Shown: positions 11,516-25,300 of the stretch, in pieces
How the letters are laid out: every line of letters starts with the position of its first letter
Numbering within the stretch: position 1 is the first letter of the stretch
From: Aquila chrysaetos chrysaetos
Lineage: Eukaryota > Chordata > Aves > Accipitriformes > Accipitridae
NCBI RefSeq assembly: GCF_900496995.4
Contig: NC_044020.1
Location: forward strand, 13,348,001 to 13,412,000
Direction of reading: 5' to 3'
DNA: 64,000 nt
Made by a program: the position numbers and the translations under genes
The notes under the pieces: model-generated
Told to the model about the DNA's origin: nothing
Seen by the model: the letters and a program-made list of their open reading frames with translations, nothing else
Database searches by the model: none

Positions 11516-12928
11516 CAAACATACATGTGACAAGCAGCTGAAACATAAACAAGCCTACTATGATATGGAGATATACAAACAGCAGAGGAACAGATGGACA
11601 AGACCATGAATTTAGTTACCATATTTTCCTGTCAGACACACATATTTATTATTAATCTATTGATACCAACAGTTTACAGCAAATACATGAGCTTTATGTG
11701 GCATGCAGATAAACTCAATATGTACTTGATCTAAAAGATTTCCTTAACTGTCCAGCCTGAACTCCCTGAGACAGCAAATTTTTTTTATTTCATCACCTCA
11801 GACCGACCTAGCAATTTTGGAAGGAGTTACCACCTTCTGTATATAGAAGCAGTAGGGCGATATATTTCCTTCCAGAAAAAGGGATACCCTGGAAGAACCA
11901 AAGGCAAAGGTAATGGATGCTATCTTGTTTATTTGCAGTATCCCTGACACAGCATTTTTAAAAGGGCAGTAGTTGGTCATAGGGGATGAAGACTGCCATT
12001 TTGTTTTCTTCCTTCCTTTTCACTCTAGGCCAGATGGAGCCTGTGGGATAGAGTGAGCAGTAGCATCTGCTCTGAGAGCAAATGGGCAAGCCCAGATGAA
12101 AAAGCTTCCATAGTGTGAAGTGGGGATAGGAGAGAACTGAGAGACAGCAAGCTGGGAATTCATAGTACTAAATGTAGGGACAGTGAGTCTCTTCAGTGAG
12201 TTAGGAATGGGCATGATCTCAGAAAGGACAGAAAAAGTGGCTGTTCTTTGGGACTCAGGAGAGAATATGTAGGTTCTGTTGTAGCCCAGAAGGCCACTAA
12301 AAATTGCATTACCAAGAATAAGGACCTACAGCTTGCTCTGCAAGCATATAGTGGGAGAGGATATCTCTATACGTACTCTTTTATTATAATACGTCGCACT
12401 CTTAGTTCCTCTTTTTCTAAAGCCACCTTGTTTCAGTTGGGGCTGTAGTGAAACACAGCTTTAGAGTTCAGAAGTTTTTAAGTGTTTTTGGTATACTTGT
12501 GGTAGGAAAACGGCTCTAAGCAGCTCTATTGCAAAGCTCCAGCTGACTTACAGATCCTGTAACAGCAAGAAAGATATATGGGCTTATGGTGGACAAGGGA
12601 AACTGCTGTCCTTGGTCTGGAAATGACCAGAGTAGAATGGCAAAAACCAAAACGTAGTAAGTAGGAAAGATAAGTCATGTTGCTCAAATAGTGAACAGAT
12701 GCACAATCAATTCTTTTTGCTGATTAGATAGTCCTCAATTCCCAGTTTCCAGGCACACCTAACCACATTCCTCCTCATGTGCGGCTGGAGTTTCTCATTA
12801 CCATCTCATCTCCAATTCTTTGGCCATTCTCCTGCTTACAAAAAGTCCCAACTTGTAATGGAAGTGTCAAACTCTTTTCCAGATGCCTTTGTTCCCTCCA
12901 ACAATAATACTTACAAAAAAGATGCCCT

Positions 12929-12930
<2 letters not shown>

Positions 12931-12959
<29 letters not shown>
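12931..12959. repeat. Poly-T tract, 29 bp
   Basis: Uninterrupted T29 followed by 'gtggtggtggggagggg'. No retroposed sequence or target duplication is visible beside it, so I call it a simple repeat and not a poly-A tail. Confidence 0.95.
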
Positions 12960-15900
12960 GGTGGTGGTGGGGAGGGGTTATTGCAAAGTCCCATAAGGAA
13001 GAATGTGTTATGGAAACTGTATTTCAAAGGCTATTCATTTGAATTTAAAGTAGTTATAACTGTTATCGTGTAGGAGAAAGCAGTATACAGAATTTAGAAG
13101 GTGTATTGCAGCCCTGTTACAACTGAAAAAAAAAAAATGTTTGAAGCAGAAATAAGGTGTCTTTCAACTTTTACAACTTACCTTGTTTCTGTTGTTGCCC
13201 CTCTTGTCAGGCCAAGCAGTAACCAATACTTGAAGCCTTGCACATTTGTTATGTTAGAGTGACAGACTGACAGGCTCAAGTGTGTTTCCTGTGCTCTTCT
13301 CTTGACATAGGAAGATTGTAGTGTGTCCTGTTTCCTTGAGCTCCATGGAAGAAAACCCAACTGTGAGGGTAAATATCTTGAAGTAGGCGTGTCAAAAATT
13401 TCACCTGTCTGTTTTTGGTGGCCTGTTTGTGGATGCTTTTTTAGAACTACCTCCCTCTTGGATTACTGTATCCCTTTCTAACATAGCTGGACAGGCAGTT
13501 CCCTAGCCCTGTGTTTTGAGTCAGCGAACCTGTCAAGCTTCTGATCAGGCCTTTTTATATTTTCTGTTGCACTGTGAGGTAGCTTCTGCTGGTTCCAGCT
13601 GTTCTGCTATGTAAGTGGGATGTAATTGCTCCTTCCATTTAGCCTGAAGTAAAGGTACTTAATAAAGCCATTAGTTCTGCCTTGCTTTATGGGATGACTT
13701 GATAGTAGACTAAAAATTTTCCAATGAAACAAGATCTTGTTAAGAAGAGAAACACTGAATTCTCGCTACATCTAAAAAGTTAAGGACGTTTTAGCAAAAA
13801 TGTCACAGCTTAAAAAGGTTGATTCTTTAAACTGCAGTTATTTGCTTACAGTCAGTAATCCAGTAGTCCATAATAACTATCAAATCGAGTTAGAATGATT
13901 TTGCTGTAATTTGTTTATGAAACAAAGTAATTTTCTAGCTTTCAAAATGTCATAATTTCATGAAGTATATAATTAGAATGTCACATTTTTGTCCTCCACC
14001 CACCTGGATACTATTCTGTTAAAAAGCCCCACACCTGTGCTGTTGACATGGTATGAAAGACATTTTGTGTAGGTAATATCCAGACCGATTTAAGGCAAAA
14101 TCCACACAGCATGATGTTCTTAAGGTCTCCATTAATAATAAACATTAAGAAGGTTAGGCCAAACCTTTTCGCAAGGATTGTTCAAACAGGTATTAAGCCT
14201 TAGCTTCACATCCAAGAATCTATGGCGCTTACAAAGATGAAGTCATGCCTCCTACAGCAAATTGTTGACACTGAGGATATGATTTTATGTGAATATACTC
14301 GGTGGCACTGCTGAGTGTGCACAACGCTTGTCCCAGCTCCCAGCCATTCAGTCCTGCCATTCTGGCACCTTGGTACTGTACTGGCACAGGTGCATATGTG
14401 GCCACAGTGTGAACCAGTCAGACTGGGTAAATGAACTGATTGAAAAACAAGTGTTCATACTGCTGCTGAGATCACAGCCTCAGCTGACTGCTTTCCTACC
14501 TTCAGTCCTTTCTCTGAGCAGCAATCTTTCTAATAAACAGCAGGAATCACTTGAGAAAATGTAGTGTTGAGCACCTCATTTGCTTCACTTCCTCATCTCC
14601 AGCCCCTTTGGAGTTGTTATTGCACGGTAGTTGCCTTTTCCTCTTTATTCCTTCTCCAAGGCTGCCATAATTTTCTTCTCAGGCTGACTGCTGACACTGC
14701 TGCTGCCCCTGCTAGCGGAAAGGGTGCTGAGGCAGTATTAATAAGCTCCTCTTACTCCAGCCAGGGCCATTTGAATATCTTTGCATGGTGCCTTCCAGCC
14801 TGCCGGCTTCCTGAGGAATAGTGGGTTGCTCTTGTAGAGCCAGGATGACCCCACAAGGCTTGGTTACCCATGGTCCACATATTTCTGGGGATGTGCTTAC
14901 AACCCTGCAGCATGGTAGCTCTCACCACTTGGGAACCAGTGCCCCTGTAGTTTGTGCTGGAGGCTAGCTGCATCCCTTCCCAGACACTGTTGAAATGTAT
15001 GGTCTTTTCAGCCCACATTTATTACAGGGTCTCAGTAGCTAGCATTAGAGTGCTTTCTTCATGCTCAAAAGTTGAAATTGTTGGTTGTACTGTTTGTCCA
15101 CTTCTTAACTCCAGTCCTAATGGTTAAAGCAATTTTAGTCTTTTTGTTAGTTATTTATTACTTGCTAAAGTTTCCTTGATGATTATAGGGTCAGGCTATG
15201 TAGTTTCATCTGGTGCAGTTATTAAAAAAATCTCTCTCTGTGCTAAAACTAAATCTGGTTACTTTCATTCCAATTCAAAACAACTCTCCCCCCTGCCCCC
15301 AAATAAACCCCAGTGCATTAAGTTATTAGCATGCACATGTATGTCTGTAATGTGCCCTGGTGAAGTTTATGAGACCATTTTGAGATTTTCTGCAAATGTT
15401 AGTCCACACAACAATGGGGTAGTATTCTTTGGCATTGTTGGTTTTGAATTTCTGATATTATACATACTGTGTATGAAATAATTAACTATAATTTACTATA
15501 ATTTTCAGTTGAAGGTTGGGGTTTTTTTCTGCATGCAAGAGCCTGGGTTTTTACCAAAAGATTGTTTCCTTCTTTGACTTATATTTTGCAAAGTGATTCT
15601 GGTAGTAAGTAACTCTACACTTTTTCTATTGCTGTACACTTATTTGCAAGGTTCTGAGCTTTGCTTTTCTTATAGGCCCAGCTTCTGCCAGTGGCCTAGC
15701 TGGAGAAGAACTAAAGGAAAGTTCCCTACTATCGTTAATTGAACTACACTTTTTTCTTACTAACTTCCTATGTAGAAATTCTTCTGGAGTGAAGAATTCT
15801 TTTTTATTTAGCTTTAATCACTTTTCAGAGGGCATAATCTGAGCTGAAAAAAAATTTAATAGCAGGAAAAGACTATTTCAGGAGGAGGAAGGGAGAGGCT

Positions 15901-18890
15901 GTACCAATATAATTGCATTGAATTATAGTGTTATACAGAAAAAAAAAATCTTTCTTATGTAATCCATTTAATTCCATTTAATCAGTAAAAATTCTGATTT
16001 TTATTAGTGTTAGATTTTCAATGTTTTAAGTGACTATATGATTTCAGTGTCTTACCTTTCAGTAGCGCAGAAATGAGAAAATGATAAACCTAAAAAAGAT
16101 TTTTGTGCATGGAATGTTTTTTCCCAGTTATACTAGTTGATACAATAAAAGGTGTTACCTTTATCCATAAAGTTTGCCTGACTTCTATAACTGTACAATT
16201 GTGAGTACGATTCTGTCAGATCTCTTAAAAAAATTCTAGATTACAGCCTCCAGTCTCTCCTTAAAGCTGATAATGTTCTAAACATACATTGTTGATTTTC
16301 GTGCTATAACAGAGAAAACACACTGTTGAAACTTGTTGCTTTTTTCACTTTCTTTGTTTATTAATGTAGCAGAAATCACCGACTTCCTTCAGTAATATTT
16401 CTTAAAAGGTTTAACTTTAAAAGTTCCTTTACTTTCACCCCCATACTACTTTAATTACAGTTAAAAAAATTGATGCTGGATTTTATTGAGAAGGCAACTA
16501 TTTTGGGCCAGTATTTGAGTTCTTCAGTAATTTTGTTACCATAACTGTATGTGCTTATAATCAATAAAATACTGTTGATAGCCATTACCTTATTGCTATC
16601 CTGATAAACTGCCATAAACTGATGTTTTGATCCATCAGCTTCATTCTTTACACAGTTGATTGGCTAGACAAACCACCAAAATACTGATGAGGATAGGGCA
16701 GTCCTGCTACTTCCCACAGGTTAATAAGATATAATAGTAATTATATATCACCTAAGATAATACCTTTCCAACCACATCCTTCTGGTAATCACCATTTAAT
16801 TTGGCAGAATCAAACACCTGTAGCTCTAAAAGAGCTATTTTCCAACTAGTTACAGAGAAGATGGCCTTGTTTAATTAATTCCTAATATGAAAAGTTCCAT
16901 TAGATAATTACATTAAGTCAGGACCTCATTTTTACACCTCACCTGGCATAGGAGCTCTGGCCATATTAAGGAAATGGAGTCATTACAAAGTTGTGTTACT
17001 GCTGCTGCTGCGAAGAAGCTACTAGCAACACTGGAGGAGTTGGGTTTGGGTTTTTTTGGGGTTTTTTTTGGGTTTTTTTTTTAGTTAATTGATGAACTAA
17101 AGAGAAGCTCTGAATAACTGTTTTGCCTGTAGCTGTTACAGTGTTACTTTATAAAGATAATTTGTATTATTGCCTTCTCAACTGACAGAAATATCTTCTT
17201 GGTTTTTGTTGGGTTTCTTTTTGTTTGTTTTTTTTTTTTTTTTTTTTAATGAAGAATGTTGGTGTTTTCTTAAAGACCGATAAAGGATTTCATAGCTTTA
17301 GACATAGCATATGAATGAAGTAGGAGTGTTGTAACAATACTGAATTCTAGAGAGCTACAACAGATAAATTGTGATATAAAGAAGGATCCTTAAAGTTAAA
17401 ATAACCAAGCAAGTAAAGTGGGGGTTCTGCCTCAAATATTCCCCCGATCTTGTTGTATTTTTGACAGCTGCTCATGAAAATTGCCATGGGGAAATTCTTG
17501 TGATGCTAATAGCTGTTTCATATCTGCTCCTGCAGGTGGTGAGAGCTTGTGCAGGTATTCTCACAAATGTATCTTCTGCAGTTAAAGTTAGGCTTAAAAG
17601 CTATTGTACATGTCTTTTAATGTGACATCATCTAACTTATAATAGCATGATCTTTACACTTTGGTATAATGCTTTGGGTGATCCTTTTATTTGTTACTGG
17701 CTTTATTTGGCTAACAAATATCAATGAGATATTTGTTTTAAAGTAAACTTCCTTTCAAACTGAAAATTGACTTTTTTCTTTCGTTATGCCTCATGTTGCA
17801 ATAAGGATCCACAATTAACTCTATGCTTTAAATGCAATTACTTGCTTCTTTCTGAAACTTAAGGATGCATTGCTTTTTGATTTTCTTTCTTCATTTTGAT
17901 TATTATTTGTGTTGTTCTAGGGTTTGTGGGTATGGGAAGAAAGGCCTCAGTAGAAAAAGGAGCTCAGATTTGTGTAACTGTACCAGGAGATAAAACTTGA
18001 TAGCATTTGAAGTGTTGCCCTTGGAAACAATGAATGTAGTCTATCCCTGGTTTTTAGGAGGGATGGATTTAGGCAAAGGCACCTTCCAGCAGGCAACCCA
18101 TAGAAGATTTAAGCACTTTGAATGAAATTTTGAGGTGAAAACTTGTGGTAGCACCACAAACCTCCAGTGGGTATCTGAGTCTGGGTTTATTACACTCGTA
18201 TGAATTTGTTTCCCTTGGTGAATTCTGAGAGCTGTGAAGGCGTTTGGCAGTCCCTCTCCTACAATCTGATTTTGTCATTTTCTGGTGATGCTGTGCTATG
18301 TCTTCTGTCAGATTAAATTTACAGGCATGTTACCTTGCTTGACAGAAACATGAGCTACATGGATTTTTCAAAGAAAAACTTGCATAAGCAGTAACAGGCT
18401 GAGGTTTCTTTCTTCCTCTTATTTTTCCTGCAATTTTGCCCAAATTGTTAATTTTATTATCATCCTAAATTAACCTTTTAAATGTAATCTTCAGCTGAAC
18501 TTGCTTTGTGATCTACAGTAAAATTGCTGTGCAAGGTTGCTCTGGATGTCAGCATGACTCTGGTGTATCAGCCACACCTCCTAGTTTGTGTCATTTACAG
18601 ACTTGCTGGGGATGCACTCTGAAACGGGAGTTTAACATCTTAAAGAGTTCCTTTAGTCCTTATCCTAATCAATATGATTCTCGCCCCACCCCCACCCCCC
18701 CCCCCTTTTCTGGTGCAAGAGCCAGCATGTTTTGTTTCATCTCTGAATCAAAAAGAAAAGGGGGGCAAGGGGACAAAATGCATGAGACAACTTGGTATAT
18801 TGGATTGTATAGGAGAGAGAAGGATTGGAAGAGAACTAGTGATAGTATTGTGTTATTGTTGATATAATACATGAGACTGGGAAAGCAGGA

Positions 18891-18906
18891 TGCACGTGCA
18901 CGTGCA
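18891..18906. promoter_or_regulatory. Two abutting CACGTG E-boxes in a 16-bp palindrome
   Basis: The sequence TGCACGTGCACGTGCA is its own reverse complement and contains CACGTG at 18893-18898 and 18899-18904. CACGTG is the canonical site for MYC/MAX, USF and CLOCK/BMAL1. It lies in CpG-poor intergenic DNA with no promoter features nearby, so function is unproven. Confidence 0.4.
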
Positions 18907-20309
18907 GTCGCAGTTGATGAGATGAGGGGACAGAAGAACCAGGAAGAATGGTATGGAACACAGCAGGCAGAGCTGAGGTGGAACAATGCTTGCCATGGTG
19001 GAGTGGAAGGCAGAATTAGCATGGGGGTAAAACTGAAGGAGGCTGGCAGCCAGAATGAGACAACTGCTAGGAATAAAATGAAATGGAAAAGGACAGAGTT
19101 GTGTAGATCTTGGGGCAGAAAAATTCAGGTAGATTTTACAACTGGAAGTAGAGTAAGAGGAGTGTTTTGAGGTTTTGATGGAATGAAATGCTGAGCACAA
19201 GTAATCAGCACTGGGTAATCAGTGTGCTGTCACTACTGGAAACTGCCCTTCTGCCACAACCGTTTTTTATGTCACTTTAGTCGCTGCTTGTGACATGACC
19301 TAGTTGGAAGTGGTTGCTGTTGTGGAACAGAACGTATGGAGAGTCTTTCCTCACACAGCACTGAGCGATTAGGAACCAGTTACAGCATCACATACTTTTT
19401 CTGTCTGAGTGGTTTCTGAGGGATACAGGACAACAGGTGTTTTCTCTGCCTGCTTGAGGAAGAAAGGAACATAGACTTAAGAGTTGTAGAAGTTGGTTGA
19501 CCATCAGGAAAAATGTTGTAATGATTGAGGAAAGCATTTATGAAAGGATAAAACTGCTAGAAAGCATCTGTTTTCCCTACTACTTGGCAACAGTTGCCAC
19601 AAGATGTAAAAGCCCCCTGTACATCCAAGAGATATGATACAGCTTAACATTTTCAAATGTCTTAGTATCATTAATTCCAACTGACAAATAGCAGTTACAT
19701 CCTAAAAGTAATTGTATGTGAATAGAGAATGCTGTTTGAAATGTGGTTTAGGGGTATAGAGGGAAGAAAAGGCGTAGGGTGCTATTTTTAACATTCTATC
19801 TTGGATATTGCTGTTTGCAAAAATTATATGAACAAGCTGGTTTTGTCTGAGCTTTAGGTAGTTAGGTAGTATATGTATGTGTGTTTGTATTTAAAAAAAA
19901 AAAAAAAAGGCCTAAAATGGGAGGGGGGCTCATTTTACTTGTCACTAAAAATTTCAAGTAATGAAATGTGAAGCTTCTCTGAAGTTTGATTTCTTCTAGC
20001 ATTGGTTATCTGCATGAACTCCATCAATGATGATGTCATTTTCATTCAATGTAAGTAAATAAGATGGGTTGGCTTATGGGTTTTTCCTTTCACATGGTAA
20101 ATCCATCATGCTATGCTAGGAGAGAATCATAACCATGTTAAGCTTGTAGTTTCATTGATTCTCAGGTGTCCTACGGTACTGAGGAATATGATCTTTGTTC
20201 TGTGAATGACAATACTGCACTTAAACTGCTACAGTAACAGAAAAAAAGGATCCCAAATTTGCCTTTTCCATAAAAGTGACTCTGAACAGATCTTTGATTT
20301 AAAGCAAAA

Positions 20310-22385
20310 GCAGTAGCAATGGGAATGGAGATTCCACAGTGTTTCTGGGCAACCTGTTCGAGTGTTTTACCACCCTCATAATGAAAATTATTTTCCTCAT
20401 GTCTAATTGGAATTTCTTCCTTTGTGACTTGTCTGCTGCCTCTTGTCCTTTCACTATTTACCTCTGACAAGAGGCTGGCAACAACTTCTCTATACCTTCC
20501 ACTTGAGTACCTGAAGACAGCAACAAGGTCTACCTTAGTCATCTGTTCTTCAGGCTTAACAAGCCCAGTTCTCTCAGCCTGTCCTCATATGTCATGTGCT
20601 TCAGCCCTCTAATTTTCTTAGAGGCTCTGGACTTCCTCCCATATGTCAATGTCTTGTACTGGGTAGCCCAAAACTAGACGGGGTACTCCAGTTGTGGTCT
20701 CACAGAATGACTTCCCTGTGACCTGTTGGCAACATTCTTGCTGGTTAGGTCCAGGATGTGGTTGGCTGCCTTTGCAGCCAGGGCATGCTACTTGCTCATG
20801 TTCAGCTTATTGTCTACCAGGACACCTGGTCCTTTTCTGCAAAGCTGCTTCCCAGCCTCTGTTGGTGCATGGGATTATTCCATCCCAGGTGCAGGATTTT
20901 CTACTTGCCATCGTTGAACTTCATGTGGTTCATGTCAGTCCATTTCTCCAGCCTGCTGAAGTCCTTCTGGCTGGCAGCTCTGCCTTCCACCATATTTACT
21001 TCTCCCCCAATTTGGTATCATCTATAAGCTAGCTGAGAGTGCACTCCCTCTGATAATCATGATTGTTAATAAAGGTGTTACACAGTATTGGCTCCGTTTT
21101 CAATATTTGAGGGACATATGCCACCAGTAGGACTTTGCTGATCACAACCCTTTGAACATGTCAGTCTGGGGAAATTTTCACCTTTCTTACTTATTCAGTC
21201 TGCATCTCTACAGTTTGGCTACAAAATATGGGAGACTGTCAAAGGCCTTGCTAAAGTCAGGGTAAGTGACACCCATTACTCTCCCATTCTCCACAGAGGC
21301 AGTAATCTCATAGAAGGTAGTCAGGTTGGTTTGGCATGGTTTGCCTGTGGTAAATCCAGCATGGCTGTTCCTTTTTGTCCTTTGTGTGCTTGAATATGGC
21401 TTCTGGGATGATTTACTCCATAATCTTCCCAGGAACTGAAGTTAGCTTGACTGCCCTACAGTTCACTGGGTCCTCCTTCTTGGATATGATGTGTTTTGTC
21501 TTTCCAGTCATCAAAAACCTCTCCTGATAGTCATGACCTTTCAAAAATGAGAGAGTGACTTTGCAGTGACAGCTCATGTCATTCTAAGGATCCATGGATG
21601 TCCAACTGGCTTAAGTGCTCCACTCCCACAGGCTGCCACAGGGCTCAGGGACCTGGAAAGCCTAAAGACAAACCTTACTAGGAAGAAAAAAACCCAAACA
21701 AAAACTTAAGGCAAAACAGGCACTGAGTACTTGAGCCTTATCCATGTCCTTTGTCACTAGGTTCCCTGCCAGATTGAGCTGTGGGTCAACATTCTTCTCA
21801 GCCTTCCCTTTGCTGCCAATGTGTTTACAGAAGCCCTTCTTGCCTTTCATTCTCTCACTATTTCAAACTCCCTCTGAGCTTTGGTTTTCCTAACTCCATC
21901 ACTGTGTTCTTGGGCCATGTCTGTGTATTCCTCCTGGGTATCCTGTTGCTGCGTCCACCCTCTGCATACTTCCTTTTTTGCATTTGAGCTCAGGTGGGAG
22001 TTCCCTGTTCATCCATGCTAGGTTTCTGCCACACTTGTTTCACTCCTGCCTGTCAGAATGGCCTGTTCATGTGCACTGAAAAGGGGGTCCATGAGGACCA
22101 ACCACCTGTCCTGGGCCACCTTGCCCTGCAGGGCAGTCTTCTGTGGGATCCCATACAGCACATTCCTAAACAACCTGAAATACTTCCTGAATTCCAGAGT
22201 TGTGATTCCCCTGTTTCCCTTGCTCACTTCTTTCAGGATGTTGAACTGCAGAATATCATGTTTGCTGCAACCTAGGCTGCATTTGACCTTCACATTGCCC
22301 AGCTCTTCATCCTTTTTCATGAGTAACAGGTTGAATGCCTCTCCTAGTCATCTTGTTGATAATCTGCTTCAAGAAATTGTCATCA
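20310..22385 (-). mobile_element. CR1 LINE, 2-kb degenerate ORF2 fragment
   Basis: An antisense CR1 copy covering about the last 2 kb of the reverse-transcriptase ORF. On the minus strand, several conserved CR1 blocks can be read in shifting frames: the pre-RT segment at about 21850-21700 (KKGFCKHIGSKGKAEKNVD, then LVTKDMDKAQVLSACFA), the RT core, and the C-terminal block at about 20455-20330 with TRGSRQ and the LEQVAQ region. The RT active-site motif, normally FADDTKL, has become IDDTKLG near 21012-21030, with a stop codon three codons upstream. Many stops and frameshifts make it a dead, old copy. It lacks a recognisable CR1 3' tail at its left end, and its 5' part is missing. Confidence 0.92.
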
Positions 22386-25300
22386 ACATCTGAACATGAT
22401 TATTCATGAGAAGGATTTGATTTCATGAAATGTCTAGTTCAAAATTATAGACTAAAGAAGTTTGAATAAGTTTCCAAAACTACTGGGTAATTATCCAGAC
22501 AGAACTGTTTAAAGCTCTCCCACTCCTTATATTAATGGGAGCCACAATATTCCCATGCTGACTATGAGGGGAAAAATCAATATCAGCAAATGTACATACA
22601 TATTGATTTATTTTCCCTTTTGGTTTTCTAATTTAGTAAAGGCTACTAATGCAACATTACATAAAGATTCTCAGGAGAGTAAAAAGGCTAAGATGATCAG
22701 GTATCATTGTTTGTTCTGTGGAAGTGAACTGACTTTACTGTACATAGCCAGCTGTTGAGTTGGCCAGTACAGGAAGGCCACCGTGTACTTTTGAGCCATG
22801 TATCGGAGGGCATTATTCCAGGGAAGTGGACTAAAAGGAGCCATCAAGATGATTTTTTGGAATGCGGGCCCAGCATGCTGTTAGGATATGTGTGTTAGAG
22901 AGGAGAGGTCCAAGGGAACAAATACTAAGAATTTTTTTCCACATAGCAGTCCAAGAAATGTACATGTATTTGAACATCCTATTATACATGTCTGTTCAGA
23001 GCGGTTAGTAACCTCTGTCAAAGTAGGTTATGAAAGGGTTTTCTGGTCATGTGCAAGTTCTTTTGCAAATATTTGATTTTTAAGATGATATTTCATGTGT
23101 TGTATGAGGAAAAAGGAATGCATTATGAAAATTAACAATTTGCTTTGCTTACCCATTCTAAACAAAGTGAAGGGAAGCAAGTGGGGCGGGGGGGGAATGT
23201 TTTTATGATTTGAAAACTGAAGTTTATGACTGTTCAGAACACCAGAAATTTGCCTTTGGGAAAGTAAGTCAACTATACACACACATTTTATATACTTAGA
23301 GGTGAAATTAGGACATGATATAGGGCAAGCTACTGCGTGTTTGAAACAATATTAAGCTTCAGAAACAAAACTTGTTAATTTCATGAACAGTGTACAATTA
23401 ACACAGCCATATCAATCTTGTAATGCTATTTCTTGCACTGAATATTAAATCTCAAGATATTCAACCTTATAATTTAAATAGATACTCCTTGTTATGTTAC
23501 AAACATGAAAGTGCAAGAAGTTATAAAATGGGAACACCATTATCTGTATTCTTACTGTACATCATTTATATGCACAGATTCATGATTGGAAGTATTTCCT
23601 GCATTCCATGTAGTTGTTTCCCTGCCCCCTTTTTGAGCATAGGACATTCATGAGGGCACTGTCAAAAAGTAGGACATTTCCTTATCCTACCAAAGGACAA
23701 GGAAAACAGCAGATTACTGAAAAATAAGACTAATTAGGTCATTGAAGGCCCAGGCTCATGGAGGTATTTAGTGTCTCAGAACAGCTGATAACCTGTAGCT
23801 GAAAAATCACATTTTCAGGATGATTGTAAAAGTTGAGTTCTGTCTCCCAAGCTCCAAATTCCTAATTTTTCAACCTTTAATGAATTTGGCCATCAAGGCT
23901 TTCTAGTAGAGATGTAAATGCAAGAAGTCTTTGTCCCACTATAATTGATTGAAAATTAATTTTCATTAGTCACTTTCATTGGACCGTCAACAAGTTCTTG
24001 CTTATGAAGCAGGATTACATCTTGATTTGGAGTACCAAATGATAAGGTGGCTATCTCCAAATGGCCATGACATCATAGTTTTAAAAAAAAAATGTGTTCA
24101 GACTGCTCTTTCCCAGTTGTCCATCAGCAGACTGTGATTCCTGCCTGGAGCTACAGTAATTCTAGTTTGGCTTAGTATAGAGGTGTGCCTTTTTTGTAGG
24201 GGCAGAGATTTTACTGTAAATGTGACCTCTTTACTCAGACTTTTGGTTCCGAGAGTGGAGAAGATAATATCACAGAAGTAAGGTATTCCAGTGCTCCTGG
24301 CAGAAAGTAGTACTTGAACATAACTTAAATATTATAAGACATTAACTCCATGGAAACAGAATTACAAGGTTACTCAGCCAGGCTTAATTCTAGTTTCTTT
24401 CACATAGTCTTTTGGATATAATTTTCTTGTTATGCATCTCCTGAAACACACATTTTCACCCACCCCAAATTCAAATATATAGAATGTTGTAACTGCACAG
24501 TTTATTAAAACAGCTGAATAATTTCTATTCATAGCCTTTATTTTGCCATTTGAAAAACAGGAGTAACTGATAACAAGTGTAGGTAAACATACTGTTATGT
24601 TATATCAGCCCTGGAGAGAAAACAGGGACTACACCTGCAGAAGATGTGGAAGCTACTCTCTCTGAGCAGAAGACTGCTAGAGATCCAGGCATGGAGTTCT
24701 AGACTAGCTTCTGAGGTCAGTGAATCTTGTGGTCTGGGATGTTTCTGGCCCTATAGCTTGTTCTTTTTCCTTACTGAGCATATGGAAGCCACAATTCTTT
24801 TATGGCTCTTTAATTTGACAAGATTCAAGTCATGTACATGACAGAAGGCCTTGAAATCTGGGCAATTTTGCTTGTCAGATTGCAAGTCCTAGCTCTGAAG
24901 CATTTATTACCCATTTTCATTGGGAATTTCTAGTATATGAGTGTTTTAATATTGTAAGAAAAAGCACTTCTTACCCTTGTCTTAGAAGTGACTGATTATT
25001 TTTTCCCGAAACTTGCAGAATAAATTCAACCTGCAACCTGAGAAATTTAAATCCAAACAGTTAAAAGTTTGCTATCAAAACCTTAAAAGAATGTCTTGTA
25101 GCAGTGTTGCCTTGTACTTATGTTGTGTGAAAATTTCATTTTCAAATGAAAATCAAATTACAGGCTACTGTTTAGTAACACCATAGCTCATGTGTACTAA
25201 TATGCGTTTTCAGTTCTTTCATTACAAGATCTCAAATAACTTCACTTCTCTCGGTAAGATGCAGAAATACTATATTAATCTTATTTTTAAGTAAAAATAG

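Larger units (their letters stand above)
11111..20309. other. Intergenic, no gene recognised
   Basis: AT-rich sequence between the DCP1B island and a large CR1 relic. It contains a short tandem duplication at about 11270-11300, a (GT)n(AT)n microsatellite at 11492-11515, a T29 run at 12931-12959, T-rich tracts at about 17040-17085 and 17223-17247, a C-rich run near 18690-18706, a double E-box palindrome at 18891-18906 and an A-run near 19892-19908. The open frames here (longest about 120 codons) show no family resemblance or codon pattern that I can defend. Confidence 0.7.
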
